This document shows positions 9,111 through 21,307 of a stretch of 64,000 nt of DNA, one piece after another. Position 1 is the stretch's first letter, and the number at the start of each line of letters is the position of its first letter. The notes below the pieces were generated by a model. That model was not told the origin of the DNA. It saw only the letters and a list, made by a program, of their open reading frames with translations, and did not search any database. The position numbers were made by a program, and so were the translations under genes. Origin of the DNA: Protoeuglena noctilucae (taxonomy: Eukaryota > Chlorophyta > Pedinophyceae > Marsupiomonadales > Marsupiomonadaceae); the NCBI GenBank assembly GCA_958009085.1, contig OY253674.1, positions 1-64,000 on the forward strand, given 5' to 3'.

Positions 9111-11642
9111 ATGCTGGCTGTCCGGGCGTCCTGCGCGCCGGCCCTCGGCTCGAACACGAAGGGGTCCCCGGTGGTCGCGCTGCCGATCGCATCAAGGACG
9201 TCGCGCGTCGGTGAGCCTCGGGAGGCGCCCTGGGCGGGTCCCGCGCCCGCATCGGGGAACGGATAGTCCCCGCTGCCAGCCTCCTCGTCGAGGGGTGCCT
9301 GGGCGATCCGACTAGACCAATAATTTTTTGGTGCGCGCTCACTGCCATCTCGCGCGCCGTGAGCCGCGGCCCCGGACCACGCGGGGCGAGGACGCTGGAA
9401 AACTAGCTGCTCGCGCTCCCACCGCAGCTGGAGCCGCTTTCCGAGGCGCCTCCGCGCTCGCACAGGCTAGAAATGCCGCTCCGAGGGCCTATATGAGGGA
9501 TCTGCGGGCCAGGGCCTCCAAGGTTGGGCGGGACAGGGACCGCTCTCGACGCGCGCGCCATCGCAGCGGCCAGCCGGCGTCCCGCGGCCGGCGCGGCCCC
9601 CTCATTGCCATGTACTTGAGCGGTGCGCTTGCGTGTCTCCCTGCAGAACGGCCAATACGACTACGACGTCCTGATCATCGGGTGCGGCGTGGGCGGTCAC
9701 GGAGCGGCCCTGCATGCCGTGGACTGCGGGCTCAAGGTGGCCATCTGCGAGGGCCACGACATCGGGGGCACGTGCGTGAACCGTGGGTGCGTCCCCTCCA
9801 AGGTGACGGCCACGCACAGGCTTGCGCGGGAGGAGGGTCTGCTCTCTCGGCCCCATCTCTCCCGCTTCCCAAGGCTCCACACCCATCGGTCGCGCACCCT
9901 CGCAGGCGCTCCTAGCGGCGTCCGGCAAGGTGCGGGAGTTCCGCGAGGAGCAGCACCTGAAGCAGCTCGGGATCCACCTCAACGGCGCCCGGGTCGACTA
10001 TGACCGGCAGACGATCGCCAACCACGCCAAGGTGGGGCCACGCCACCGCGCCGCCTGCAGCCTCCCGCTCTCCCAGACGCTTCTTCTGACGCCATTTGCT
10101 GCCTCCACCCGCAGAACCTGGCCAACACCATCCAGGGCAACCTGCAGCGGTCGCTGGAGGCGCTGGGGGTGGAGATCCTGCGGGGCAACGCCAAGCTCGT
10201 GGGGCCCAACACGGTGTCGTACGGTCTGCCCGGCCGCGTGGACGTGGGTGGCACCGTCACGGCCAAGGACATCATCATTGCCACGGGGTCCGTGCCCTTC
10301 GTGCCGCCCGGCATCCCCATTGACGGCAAGACGGTCTTCACCAGCGACCACGCCCTGAAGCTGGAGTGGGTCCCCGACTGGTGCGTGGCGTGGGTGTGCC
10401 CGGCTGCTGCCGCTCCGCCTGCCCCCGCACGCAGCGACCTGAGCCACGCATCACCGGCCCCACCCCTCCCCCGTCCCCAGGGTGGCCATCATCGGCTCCG
10501 GGTACATCGGCCTCGAGTTCGCGGACGTCTACACGGCGCTGGGGTCCGAGGTGACCTTCATCGAGGCCATGGACCGCATCATGCCCGGGTTCGACCGGGA
10601 GGTGGCGAGGCTGGCCGAGCGCGTGCTCATCACGCCCCGCAAGATCGACTACCGCACGGGCGTGCTGGCCACCAAGGTCGTGCCGGGCGTCCCCGGGGTT
10701 AAGCCCGTCGAGGTTCACCTCACGGACTTTAAGACCAAGGTGAGGGACCGCGATGGGGCGGGCGGGAAGCAGAGTGACCAGCAACCAGCCGAGGGCGGGG
10801 TTCGGGGCGCGCCGCGCTCAAGTGCCTCGCGCGCTTGCCTCGCCGCAGGAGGTGGTGGACGTGATGGAGGTGGACGCGGTGATGGTGGCCACGGGGCGCG
10901 CCCCGTACACCCAGGGTCTGAACCTCAAGGCGGTGAACGCAGAGACGGACAGGCGCGGGTTCGTGCCCGTGAACGACCTCATGCAGGTGACGCTGTGGCT
11001 GGGGGCGGTGGGGGAGGGAGACCACGGCTGCTGGGGTGCACGGCTGTGTAACGCACGGCCCCATTCGTGTGACGTCCCCAGGTGCTGGACAAGAGCGGGA
11101 ACCCCGTGGAGGGTCTCTGGTGCATCGGCGACGCGAACGGGAAGCTGATGCTCGCGCACGCGGCGTCCGCCCAGGGCATCGCGGTGGTGGAGTGCCTGTC
11201 GGGCCGCCAGCGCAAGGTGAACCACAACGCGATCCCCGCGGCGTGCTTCACGCACCCGGAGGTGAGCTTCGTGGGCCTGACGGAGGAGCAGGCGACGGAG
11301 CGCGCCAAGGCGGAGGGCTTCGAGGTGGGGGTGTCCAAGACGTCGTACAAGGCCAACTCCAAGGCGCTGGCGGAGCTGGAGCCGGACGGCATGGCCAAGC
11401 TCATCTACCGCAAGGACACGGGGGAGATCCTGGGGTGCTGGATCTTCGGCATCCACTCCTCGGACATGGTGCACGAGATCAGCGCGGCCATCAACATGGG
11501 CCAGACGGTCGAGGACATCAAGTTCAACGTCCACGCGCACCCGACGCTGGCCGAGGTGCTGGAGGAGATCATCCGGCACGCCAAGGTCGAGAGGAAGGGG
11601 GGGGCGCGCGCGCAGGCCAAGGAGGTGGCCGCCGCCAAGTGA
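9111..11642 (+). CDS. LPD1: Plastid dihydrolipoyl dehydrogenase (E3 of pyruvate dehydrogenase)
   Basis: Eight exons (9111-9210, 9428-9522, 9647-9802, 9906-10031, 10115-10380, 10481-10739, 10849-10986, 11082-11642), all GT-AG and phase-consistent, 566 residues. It reoxidises the dihydrolipoyl group of E2 in the plastid pyruvate dehydrogenase complex, passing electrons through FAD to NAD. Residues 1-65 form a Ser/Ala/Arg-rich transit peptide over two exons. Then follow the FAD motif GCGVGG (about 77-82), the redox disulfide GGTCVNRGC (Cys108/Cys113), the NAD motif [19 protein letters not shown], and the active-site HPTLAE (His533, Glu538). The length and wording match the cyanobacterial-type plastid isoform of plants rather than the mitochondrial E3. 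The first two exons are the least certain; they were chosen because ATG 9111, phase and composition fit. Confidence 0.92.
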
Positions 11643-12324
11643 GACGGGAAGCAGGGGCGGGGAGGGGGCTGGGGATGGAGGTGGTTGCTGCCACGAGTGA
11701 CGGGGCAGGGGCAGGGGGGTTTGCCCCAGGCGCAGCTGCGGCGACAAGCTCGCGGTAGGCCAGCAGCGCAGACGTTGTGTGTGAAAGCAGACCTGACGGT
11801 GCGCATGGTGCGTGCAGTTGGACCCGCTCCGTTTCATGCCGCACGCGGCATGCGACAACGCCCAGGGCGTCTATCTTGCACAAACGCCTAGGCCATCCAT
11901 CTCACACACACGAAACCGTAATCCGCCTAACCCGCTGCGGCCAGCACCGTCAGCGGCACTGGCAGGAGCGCCCCTGAGGAGCGCCGCTGGGGCAGGTGCC
12001 TGGGGGACTCCCGAGGCAAGAGCCCAGCAGCCAGGGCACGCGACTAACGGGACCAAGAGCACGATACGCGACCGGGGCCCTTGCTGGGCCCTGGCCAGCC
12101 CCCCGCCGATCGGGGCCATCAGGCGAGGGGGCACGCACGTGAGGGGCCGCGACCGGCGCAGGCGGGGCAGGGGCGGCACCCGGAGACAGGGGACGCGCCA
12201 AGGGAGCGGGGGGACGGGCGGGGGTAGGCACAGAGGGCGGGGCAGGGGCAGGAGTGCCGGCGAGGGGCGGGGCAGTGCGCGGCTGGCACACCCGCTCGAC
12301 CGGCACGTGCGTGTCCCTTGCGCT
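11643..12324. other. Convergent intergenic region
   Basis: Sits between the 3' ends of LPD (+) and eRF1 (-). Short open frames on both strands are GC-composition artefacts. No RNA gene or repeat is recognised; polyadenylation signals of both genes must lie here. Confidence 0.5.
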
Positions 12325-14567
12325 TCACATGAAGTCGTCGTCCGTGTCCCAGGCGACGTCCTCCTTCTCCTCGTCTTCCTGGAAATCGTCGAAGTCGTCC
12401 GCGTGGTCCGCCTCCAGCTGCGCCATGTCCACGGGGTAGCGCAGGATGCCCCCGATGCCGCCAAAGCCGCGGCAGAACTGGGAGCCGTTCTCGGACTTGT
12501 TGGTGACGAACTCGAGGGCGCAACCGAACTTTTTGTAGTCGTTCGCCAGCCACTCGATCAAAGGGACCTGGTCCTGCGGGGCACAGGGAGCGTATGGGGG
12601 CGGTGGGGCGGTGGAGGCGGGCAACACAGCAGTGGGGCAGTGGAGTGGGTCAACGCAGCAGTGAGGCAGTGGGATTGTGGAACGAGGCAGCGGGGAACGC
12701 AGCAGCGGGGCAGCGGTGCGATGGAAGTGACCGCGTCGCCCCATGCCACTCACGATGACCTCCAACTCGGTGTTGTCTGCTTTGTTGACGAAGTGGCTCG
12801 AGTCCTTGGCCTGCTCCTCCGTCAAGTGCTTGACGTGCACCTCCCCCTGGGCAGCAACAGGAGAGGGACTGGGTCAGAGCAAGCAATACATGCTCCCATT
12901 ATCCCACACGCCCCCCGCTCCTCGCCTGCGCGTCCCGCAGCGTGAACCTGACGACGGGCAGCTCCTCCCACACGATGAGCGTCTCCACGGCGCCCATCTC
13001 CAGCACGCTGAGCGTGTCCTTGACCCCGAACACGAACTTGCCGTTGTCGACGGAGATCTGCTCGAAGAAGGCGTTGATGAGCTTGCGCTCCTGCACGAAC
13101 TTGACGTTCGCCAGCGTCTCCGAGGCCAGCTCCACTGCCTGGTTGAAACCGTTGTCGCCCCCATAGCTGACGTCCACGATGGCCACCACCGCGTCCTTCA
13201 GCCGCTGGTCGAACATGTCCGACTGCGCCAGGTCGTTCTTGAACTCGGCCGACCCCGCCAGCACCAGGCCCGCCACGTTGGGGCGGTCGTTGGTGATGAA
13301 GTTCTGCACCGCCAGCTCCGCCACCTTGCGGACGTAGTTGTGGCGCTTCTCAAGACGCATGCGCGCGAAACGCAGCGCCGACTGCCCGCCGCGCCCGTGC
13401 TTCTTGGGAAGGTCCACCGTGATGCGCTGCAGCACCTCCTTCGTGTTCCCCTGCACCACCCCGAACAGCGACCCCATGCCGTCCATCACCACGAACCCGT
13501 ACCGCTGGTCGCTCTGCAGCAGCCCCTGCAGCGCCTCCGTGTGGAACTTGTTGTCGCACAGGTACAGCGACGTGTTGATGGGCTTGAAGGGCTCGAAGTC
13601 CACGTTCAGCCGCTTCTCCTTCCCGTCCTCCGTCACCACCGTGCCCGTGTACACCACCAGGCCATTGTCCGGACAACGCGTGTACAGCTTCAGACGCTGG
13701 GGACGAGGAAAGGGAGGGGGACGGCGTCGCCGGAGCCCCGGGCTCTCCACAGCGCACAGGGGAGGGAAGCGCCAGTGCTCCAAACATCGCCCCCTGCTCT
13801 GCCGCGCCTCACCTGTTGTGCGCTGGTGATGGCCGCCAGCACCGACTGCCGATTCACGCGCGACTTGATGTTCGACGCCGTCCCGTACTCGAGCTGGAGC
13901 ATCTGGTTGGTCTTGGCAATGTCCGACTTTGGTGGAAGGATGAGGCTGATCATGGAGGTCCCGTTGCCGCGGGCGTTCTCCAGCGACTTAATCAGCTGCG
14001 GACGCGTGACAGGGCGAGGGAGGCATGTCAGCGGCGGTGCGGGGTGCGGCCCACGCGTGCCCCACGCGGCAGCCGCCCCGCCTCGCGCGCGCTGCCGCCG
14101 GCCATCGCTGACACCGGTCAACCAGGGAGCACGACGAGGGAAGGAAGGGCACGCCCATGCCCATGGGCGGCCGAAAACGGCGAGCCCGGGAATCCCCGTC
14201 ACGGCGCCCGCTGCATCGTGCCCCAGTCTCGCCCGGGTAGCGGACCCGAGGAAACGCGCCACAGGCCAGACCAGCGCCCGACTAGACGCTGGTAAACGAT
14301 CATGGTGTGGCTGTTCTCCCCTGAAACGCCCAGTACTCGGACGGGGCGCAGTGGCTGGCGAAAAGCGAGCGCCGCGTCCCGGCGCAGGGGCGCACGGTAG
14401 CTGATATTTGCATTTTGTGCTCTGAGCTGCGTTGAAACGTCGCTGGGGACGCGTCCACGATCCGCACCGAAACCGTTTGGGCTCCGGGCCGCCTGGCAAG
14501 CGCCACCGCCAATGCTCACCCGCTTGATCTTGAAGATTTCGACCTGCTGGTCGCCCTCCTCTCCCAT
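12325..14567 (-). CDS. ETF1: Eukaryotic peptide chain release factor eRF1
   Basis: Five exons (14567-14520, 13995-13813, 13696-12926, 12846-12754, 12573-12325), 447 residues against about 437 in animals. It recognises all three stop codons in the ribosomal A site and triggers peptide release together with eRF3. Stop-recognition motifs are intact: GTS at 28-30, NIKS at 58-61 and YLCDNKF at 122-128; the catalytic GGQ is at 180-182. The C-terminus ends in an acidic tail ([11 protein letters not shown]) as in other eRF1s. The canonical motifs predict a standard genetic code, and TGA, TAG and TAA all end genes in this window. Intron 3 (12925-12847) has a GC donor (CAG|gcgagg); no in-frame GT alternative fits as well. 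Confidence 0.97.
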
Positions 14568-15151
14568 AGCGGTGAGGGCCGGGGAGGCGGGCCCGACAGG
14601 GCAGAGACTGCGCGGCTCGCTGCGTATGCGAACTGTGCGTGAGGGAAAAGGCTGCTCAATGTGTGTGCGAGGTGTCCAGACCTGCGCCTGAGAGAGGCTT
14701 TTCAGTGCAGCCGGGCCGGGTTTTGCCCCCTTCAGGTTCCCGCGTCAGCGATTCGGCGGGACGTTGCGGCCGCGGCCCGAGCCATCCGTGCCATGCTGTG
14801 GTCGTCCCCTTGTCTACTTCCATGGCTTTCGGGGAGCCCGCATACGCACAGGGGCACGGACACAGGATGCGAGACATGCGTGAGGTGGGTCTAATGCACC
14901 CCGAGGCCCGCTTCTGCCGGACGCCTCGCGGCCTCCTCGGGCTTCGTTGCCGAAATACTAGCGCGCAGGGTCCGCGCAGGGCCATGCTTGCGATCCGCGC
15001 GGGCGTGACATTTTTTGAAGCGGGGCGCTGTCCGGCTCCCACTCGACCTCCCGCCTCTGTTGCGGTCGCAGCATCGTCCGCAACGAGCTTGAGTGTCTGA
15101 CGGCTTCCTCTGCATCCCTCGCCGAGGCTGGCCGGCGGTTGGCGAGGGGCG
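14568..15151. promoter_or_regulatory. Divergent intergenic region, eRF1 / dynein IC
   Basis: 584 bp between two divergent start codons. No additional gene is supported. No motif stands out by eye. Confidence 0.35.
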
Positions 15152-18100
15152 ATGGTGGGCGCGGCGCCCACGGTGGTGGCCGTCCGAAGCGCGGAGGACT
15201 TCCAGGCGCTGAAGGAATGCCAGGACGCGTCGATCGATTTGCGGCTGTCGGACTATGCCGGGGACGGGGATGAGCTGGCCGCGCAGGCGAGGCATCGCGA
15301 CGCCGTGGCATGCGGGCCCTCCTCCCGCCCGCGACGTGGCACGTTCGGCGTTCCCGGCGTCTCCTCGGGCCCCATAAATTTAGGCATTTGCGACGGAGGT
15401 TTTCTGCTGCCCCCGCAGGTGCGCGAGGGGCTCTCGGGCAAGGCCGGGCTGCGGGCGCTGGTGGTGCGGCCCCCCGCGGACCTCTGGCCCGCGCTGGAGC
15501 CTGTGCTGGCCGAGGCTCTCGTTTCTCTGCAGCTCACGCGATTCGCGCTGCTGCCGGAGCGCGCCGTCCGCGTCCCGGACGCCTCGGGGGAGCTGTTTGC
15601 ATGCCTGCCGCGGCTGGCGGGGTCCCTTGCAGACCTGGAGCTGCACCTGCGCCCGGCGGAGGGGTCCGACCACGACTACGCGTGGTTGGCGTCGCTGACG
15701 CAGCTGGAGCGCCTGGTCCTGGCGCCGGGGCAGCGGGGGCAGTGGGACTACCCGGAGCTGGCGACCCCAGGGCTGGCGGCGGCGCTGGGGGCCCTGCCGC
15801 GGCTGCAGCGAGTGACGCTGTCGTGCTTCTGCCTGCCCGAGGGGTCAGGGGTCGAGGCGGGCGGGGACGCCCCGGACCCAGCGGCGGCGCTGCGGTCGCT
15901 GGCGGGGCTGCCGTCGCTGCGTCGCGTGGAGCTGCGCCTGGGGGTGCTGCGGGGCCAGGTGGACGCGCTCGCGAATCCCGGGGAGCAGGAGGCCGCGGGG
16001 GACGCGGGGGGCCCCCTGGGGGTGCGTCTGCGGGGCGTGGCGGAGGCCGTGGCGGGTGCGGGGCTGGAGGACCTCCGGGTGACGGTGGAGCTGCCATCCA
16101 CGACGCCCTGGGTGGGTGAGGAGGAGGGGGAGGGGGGGGAGGGGAAGGGGGTGGCAGCGGAGGAGGAGGACGGGGGAGCGGGGTGGGGCGAGGGGGAGGG
16201 GGGAGGGGAAGGGGAGGGGGCGGAGGAGGGGTGGGGCGAGGGGGCAGAGGGGGACGGTGAGGGAGAGGGGGAAGAGGGGGAGGGCCAAGAAGGAGAGGAG
16301 GGGGACGGAATGGAAGCGGAAGGAGAGGGAGAGGGGGAAGGGGAGGGTGAGGGGGAGGAGGAGGGCATGGAGATGGGCGCAGAGGAGGGCGAGGGTGCGG
16401 GTGAGGGCGACGTCGAGGAGGCGGTTGCGGGAGAGGAGGGCGAGCAGGTGGAGGGGGTGGCTGCCAATGGCCGCGTGGACCAGCGGCTGGTGCTGACGCT
16501 GGCCGACCAGGGCCTGGCCGAGGCGGGGGTGGCGGAGCTGCGGGAGGAGGGGGCGGTGGCGGCGGTGGACGCAGCCGGCCCCGGGTCCCTGCGGGAGTTC
16601 CTGGACTCGCTGCCGGGCCTGCGCGACTGGCGCGTGTCGGTGGTGGACTGGGGCCGGCGGCAGGCGCTGGTGCGCGCGCGCCGCGGTCGTGAGACGGAGG
16701 CGTACGACGAGGCCGAGGCGTCGGGGCTCGAGGACTGGGACGAGGACTTGATGGAGGAGGACGCGGACGTGGGGATGCCATACGCCGTCACGGAAGAGGG
16801 CGAGGTGGGAGAGCGCAAGAGACACGCACTCGCATTCGCAGGGTCACGCCCTGCCACACCCTCTTGTCACGCTGGGCTCTACTGCCACACCTGCCCCACT
16901 CCCCGCTCTCCCGCAGAAGCGCCCCCTGTCCGGCGCCGTGGCGCTGCTCTCCACCCCGACCGGCTTTGAGCGCCTGGGCGTGGCGGTGCTCTACCAGCGC
17001 GTGCAGGCGGCCTTCCAGGACCAGGACGTCTCCGCGTTCCCCAAGATGGCGTGGGTGGCGCGGTCGCTGCTCCTGGAGGACATCCGGTTCCGCGGGGCCA
17101 CGGGGGACTTTGCGGGGATCAAAGCCGAGGTGGAGGCGTGCCCCATGGAGCGGGTGCTGGTGCGCGCGATCGACGACGACGTCTACGGGGACGCGTCCAA
17201 CGTGGAGATCGCCCTCAGCGAGGAGGTGGCGGCCGCGTGGGAGGCGGTCGAGGCCGAGCGCGACCGGCGCAGGCGCAGGGACGCCCTGCTGGCCACGCTG
17301 CCGGCGAGGGGGGCGCGGGGGCCGTCGCAGAAGCGGAAGCGGAGGAAGCGGAAGAACCGGGCAGACTGGTGAGAGACGGGGATGGGGGGATGGGAGGGGC
17401 GATGAGGATGGGTATCGGTTCAACTGTCGAAGATCCCTGCTGACTCGGGATGGGAGCAGGGGTGTGTGTCGGTTCGACTGTCGTAGATCCCTGCTGACTC
17501 GGGATGGGAGCAGGGGTGTGTGTCGGTTCGACTGTCGGAGATCCCTGCTGACTCGGGACGGGGCGAGGGTGGATGGCCGTGCGACGACCACAGATCCCTG
17601 CCGTGACCGCTGCCCGTGGTGGTGTGACTGCAGGCTCAAGGAGCGGACGGGTCCGTACGAGCCGCGGCCGTGGGAGAGCGCGGGGTCGGAGGCGGCGCTG
17701 GCTGCCATGGCGGTGGTGGAGACGCGGGAGCGACTGTCGCTGCGGGCGGAGAAGCCGCGGAGGCTCTTCGGGAGGCCGCTGGAGCTGGGGTGAGTGAGAG
17801 TCATGCGAGATGCGGTGCAGGGTCAGTCGGCTGGCTGGAGCTGGGTGGGTGTGATTTTCTGCGAGGTGGTGTTTCTGCGTCAGTCGGGCCACACGCGTGA
17901 CTGCCTGGTCTCGCTTGGGCAGGCTGACCGATCGCGACCCATCATGCCCCATCGTGACCCATCGCGTGTGTCCCTCTGCCCCCCAGGTCCAAGGACGCCC
18001 AGGAGCTGTGGAACTCGTCCCACATGGGCATCCCCCACTTCCGCGACGACAACTACAGCCTCGTCAGGCGCGAGATGGACGTGGGCGTTCAGGCGGTGCC

Positions 18101-20750
18101 CACCACCGCCACGGCCGCCACCCAGGCGACGGGTGCGTGGGCGTCACGAAGGGGTTGTAAAAGAAAGGGACGCTGTATTGGGGCACTCTTACTCTGAGTT
18201 AACTGCAACCCTGTCATCTCCCCTGTGTTGTCGTTTGCAGGTGCCCGCCAGCGCCCCGCGGCCGTGCAGTACGCCCCCCTTTCCATGGAGGCGGGCACGC
18301 AGGCGGAGGTGATGGCGTCAGAAGAGCTGGCGGACTTCCTTGGGCGGGCGGGGCCACTGGCGGAGGAGGTGCTGCAGATGAACGAGGCGAGGGGCGGGGG
18401 GGAAGGGGGGCTGATGCGCGCGATGTTGCATGGGTGCGGTGGGCGCATGGCTGACCCGTCTCTCCCACTGCTCTGCGTCTTCCAGGTCTTGGACATTTTC
18501 GAGGACGAGCTGGCGTCTCTCGCCAACGACGCCGTGGTGGGCAGCAAGGCCCTGGGCAAGGCGTCCGGTTCGCAGCAGAGCCACGAGGACCGCACCTTCA
18601 ACGCCAACCGGTACACGTCCGGCAAGGTCATCTCGTGCCTGCAGTGGCACCCGGTCAAGAAGGGCATCGTGGCCGTGGCGTGCGTCAGGCCAGACGCATT
18701 CGAGCAGAGAGTGCAGGTGAGGGGTCGCATGGACACGCCTGGTCGGGGGTTGGCGTGGCACTCGCGTGTCGCCACCCCGTGTCACCTCGCCACACCCGCT
18801 GTCACCCCGCCCTTGCCACCCCACGTCGTCACCCCTCTTCGCCACCACTCTTCTTCACACCGTCACCCCACATGCTCCCCCTCCCCACAGACGGCCGGCA
18901 CCCCCGACACGCACCACGTGCTGCTGTGGTCCCTGCGCGACACCATGGGCAACCCGGAGCTGGTGCTGGAGGCCCCCTCCGAGATCGTGTCCTTCGCCTT
19001 CAACCCCGCCAACCCCGATTTGGTGGCCGGCGGGTGCTACAACGGGCAGGTGGTGCTGTGGGACATCTCAGCCCACAGCGCGGCGCTGGACGGGCGGCGG
19101 CGGGCGCAGGGGCCGGGGGAGGCTCGTGAGGAGACGCCACACGTGCCGCACGTGCTGATATCGGAGGTGGAGGCGTCGCACTCCAAGTGCGTGACGGACG
19201 TGCAGTGGCTGCCGGGCGTGGAGGTGGCGCGGAGGGGCGAGGTGGCGGGGCTGGGGGAGGGGGGGGCGCCGGGGCGCGACTGCTTCGTGCTGGCGTCCAC
19301 GGCGCTCGACGGGAACATCGTGTTCTGGGACACGAGGCCGGAGAAGTACCAGGCGAGGCGATGGATAGGAGGGGGGGTGTGTGGGGGGTGCACATGCAAT
19401 GACTGTGCATGTGGGGAGAGGACCCGGAGAGGGCCAACGCCGACGTCTTTTGCACAAAGCCACTTGCATCGCACCCCATCGCATTCCATCATGACATGAC
19501 CCCCCAACACCCCCCCCTCTCCCCAGGCGCGCATCCGCCCCGGCCGCGAGAAGGAGGTGATCGACCCCCGCATGTCGTGGCTGCCGATGCACTCGGTGAA
19601 GCTGATGAACGAGACGGGCGGCGACGTGGGGTGCACCGTGCTGTGCTTCAAGCCCCACCAGGTCACCTCGGACTTCTTCGCCGGCTCCCTCTCCGGCCTC
19701 CTGCTGCACGCCTCCTTCACGGTCCCCCCCGACTCGGGGCTCAACCCGGAGCTGGTCAAGGCGTACATCCAGGCGCACTGCGCGGCCGTGACCACCGTGC
19801 AGCAGTCGCCCTTCTTCCCCGACCTGCGCCTGTCGGTCGGGGACTGGTCGTTCGCGGTGTGGAAGGAGGGGGTGGCGGAGCCCATCTTCCAGAGCCCCAT
19901 GAAGGGCGCGCGGCTGAGCACGGGGAAGCAGGAGGACATGGTGCGGCTGGTCTGCGGGTGCTGGTCCCCCACGCGCCCCGCCGTCATCTTCATCGGCCGC
20001 GAGGACGGCCACTTGGACGTGTGGGACCTGCTGGACCGGTCCCACGAACCCAGCGAGACGAGGGAGATCATCGTGCCGCGCTCCCTCACATGCCTGGGAT
20101 TCCACCCCAGCATCACCTCCGCCCGGTCGGGGGGGGCGCTGGCCACGCTGCTGGCGATCGGCGACTCGGAGGGCACGCTGCACCTCCACAACCTCCGGCC
20201 CAACCTCGTGCGGTGGGGGAACCAGGCGAGTGGTGGTTAGTTAGTTTGGGGTAGCTGATAGGAACCGGCAATGTCCAGGAGGAGTGTTGATACGGATCCC
20301 AGCCAGCAGTGGCTAGATGGGGTGGGGGCGGCAGTGCGTTGCACTATAGTATGACGTCCACCCGTGCGCCGGCATCAGCTGTGGTGCAAGCAAGTGCCTG
20401 ACTTGCTTGTGTTCTCATCGTCTCCGCAGAAGGAGGGCAAGGAGAAGGAGGCGATGGAGGCCTTCTGGGGCCGCGAGGAGGCGCGCATTGCGTACGTGCA
20501 GCGGCACCGCGCGGCCGCCAAGGGTGTGGCCGAGGGGCGTGGCGGGGAGGGGGACGAGGGCGACGGGGATGCCGACGCGGAGGGGGCGCGGGAGGAGCGG
20601 GAGCGCGAGAGGGCGGGCCGCCACGGGGGCGCTGTGGATGAGACCGTGGGCGCGGATCTCTACGACGACAAGGCGCAGCACCGGTACGCGGAGCTGGTGG
20701 AGCGGTACATGGGGCTGTGCGGGCTCAAGCCCAAGGGGGCCGACGACTGA
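15152..20750 (+). CDS. DNAI3: Axonemal inner-arm dynein intermediate chain (DNAI3/WDR63-like) with extra N-terminal region
   Basis: Ten exons (15152-15286, 15419-16804, 16917-17368, 17634-17789, 17987-18132, 18241-18386, 18486-18716, 18891-19352, 19527-20225, 20430-20750), about 1,377 residues. The C-terminal two thirds carry the WD40 propeller of the I1/f dynein intermediate chain: [66 protein letters not shown] and a charged C-terminal helix, in the order seen in WDR63. It would help anchor the inner dynein arm in cilia. Exons 1-2 add about 500 residues that look unlike WDR63: irregular leucine-rich repeats ([30 protein letters not shown]) and a long Gly/Glu tract. Exon 2 joins exon 3 in frame, so I model one protein, but a separate upstream gene is possible. 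Four of nine introns have GC donors (15287, 18387, 19353, 20226). Confidence 0.85.
16112..16460 (+). repeat. Purine-only low-complexity tract encoding Gly/Glu repeats
   Basis: Almost entirely G and A on the plus strand. It translates as an acidic run of GEGEGE and GEEG units inside exon 2 of the dynein intermediate chain model. The mirror reading on the minus strand gives a spurious Pro-rich open frame. Confidence 0.85.
17415..17560 (+). repeat. Three tandem copies of a 54-bp unit in an intron
   Basis: Copies begin near 17417, 17471 and 17525 (CGGTTC...CTGTCG...AGATCCCTGCTGACTCGGGA). They lie wholly inside intron 3 of the dynein gene. Divergence is a few bases per copy. Confidence 0.9.
17778..17846 (+). 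repeat. Duplicated exon-end/donor segment, dynein exon 4
   Basis: The exon end CTGGAGCTGGG plus donor gtgag at 17779 recurs as CTGGAGCTGGG followed by tgggtg at 17835, 56 bp inside the intron. Same pattern as the junction duplications in the filamin-repeat gene. Confidence 0.7.
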
Positions 20751-21307
20751 CGAGAGGGCTAAGGCTAGGGTCACTGGCGCACTGCCGCAGGCAGCTGCTT
20801 TGCAAGTTGCTGGGATTGAACCGACGCATCGCGCGGCAGAGCACCTATATCTGTGGCAAAGTCACTGGATGGTCCGGGCAGAGAGAAAGACTGAAACTGA
20901 AACTAGAGTATCTACCGATCCATGATCGAGGGTGCGAGTTGGGCCAGGGTCGCACTGAGTGTGGGTCAGCGCCCGCGCCCCTGCCGCCGCCCGGATGGGA
21001 CCGACTCCACGCGCGAGCTGACGGGGAGGGCGTGGCTCTGGGAGGGGCCCTTGGCCGGCCGCGCGGGGCCCTCGGAGCGAGCCGCGCCGCTTGGGCGCCT
21101 GCGACGGGGGGTGACGGGGCCGGGAGAAGGCGCCCCCTGCGACTGGGATGCGCCGCTCCTGCCCCGGCTGCGGCCCCCACGCGCATCCTCCTCCTCATCT
21201 TCATCGTCACCGTCCTGCTCCTCGGCCCTGGGAAGCGTTGAAGCAAGAGGAGGTTCGCAGCTGAGTGCAGGTGTCGGCAACATGACACATGCCGCATCCC
21301 CACTGCC
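20751..21307. other. Convergent intergenic region
   Basis: Between the 3' ends of the dynein intermediate chain (+) and the EF-hand gene (-). GC-rich, no convincing coding frame or RNA gene. Confidence 0.45.

Noticed and set aside
9328-9427. GTG-initiated extension as the N-terminus of LPD
   Set aside because: ATG 9111 with a good donor at 9211 and acceptor at 9427 gives a better transit peptide in frame.
15534-16781. 415-codon Pro-rich minus-strand open frame
   Set aside because: Mirror of the purine-only Gly/Glu tract in the dynein gene exon 2.
17415-17560. CRISPR-like array
   Set aside because: Three head-to-tail 54-bp copies without spacers, inside a eukaryotic intron.
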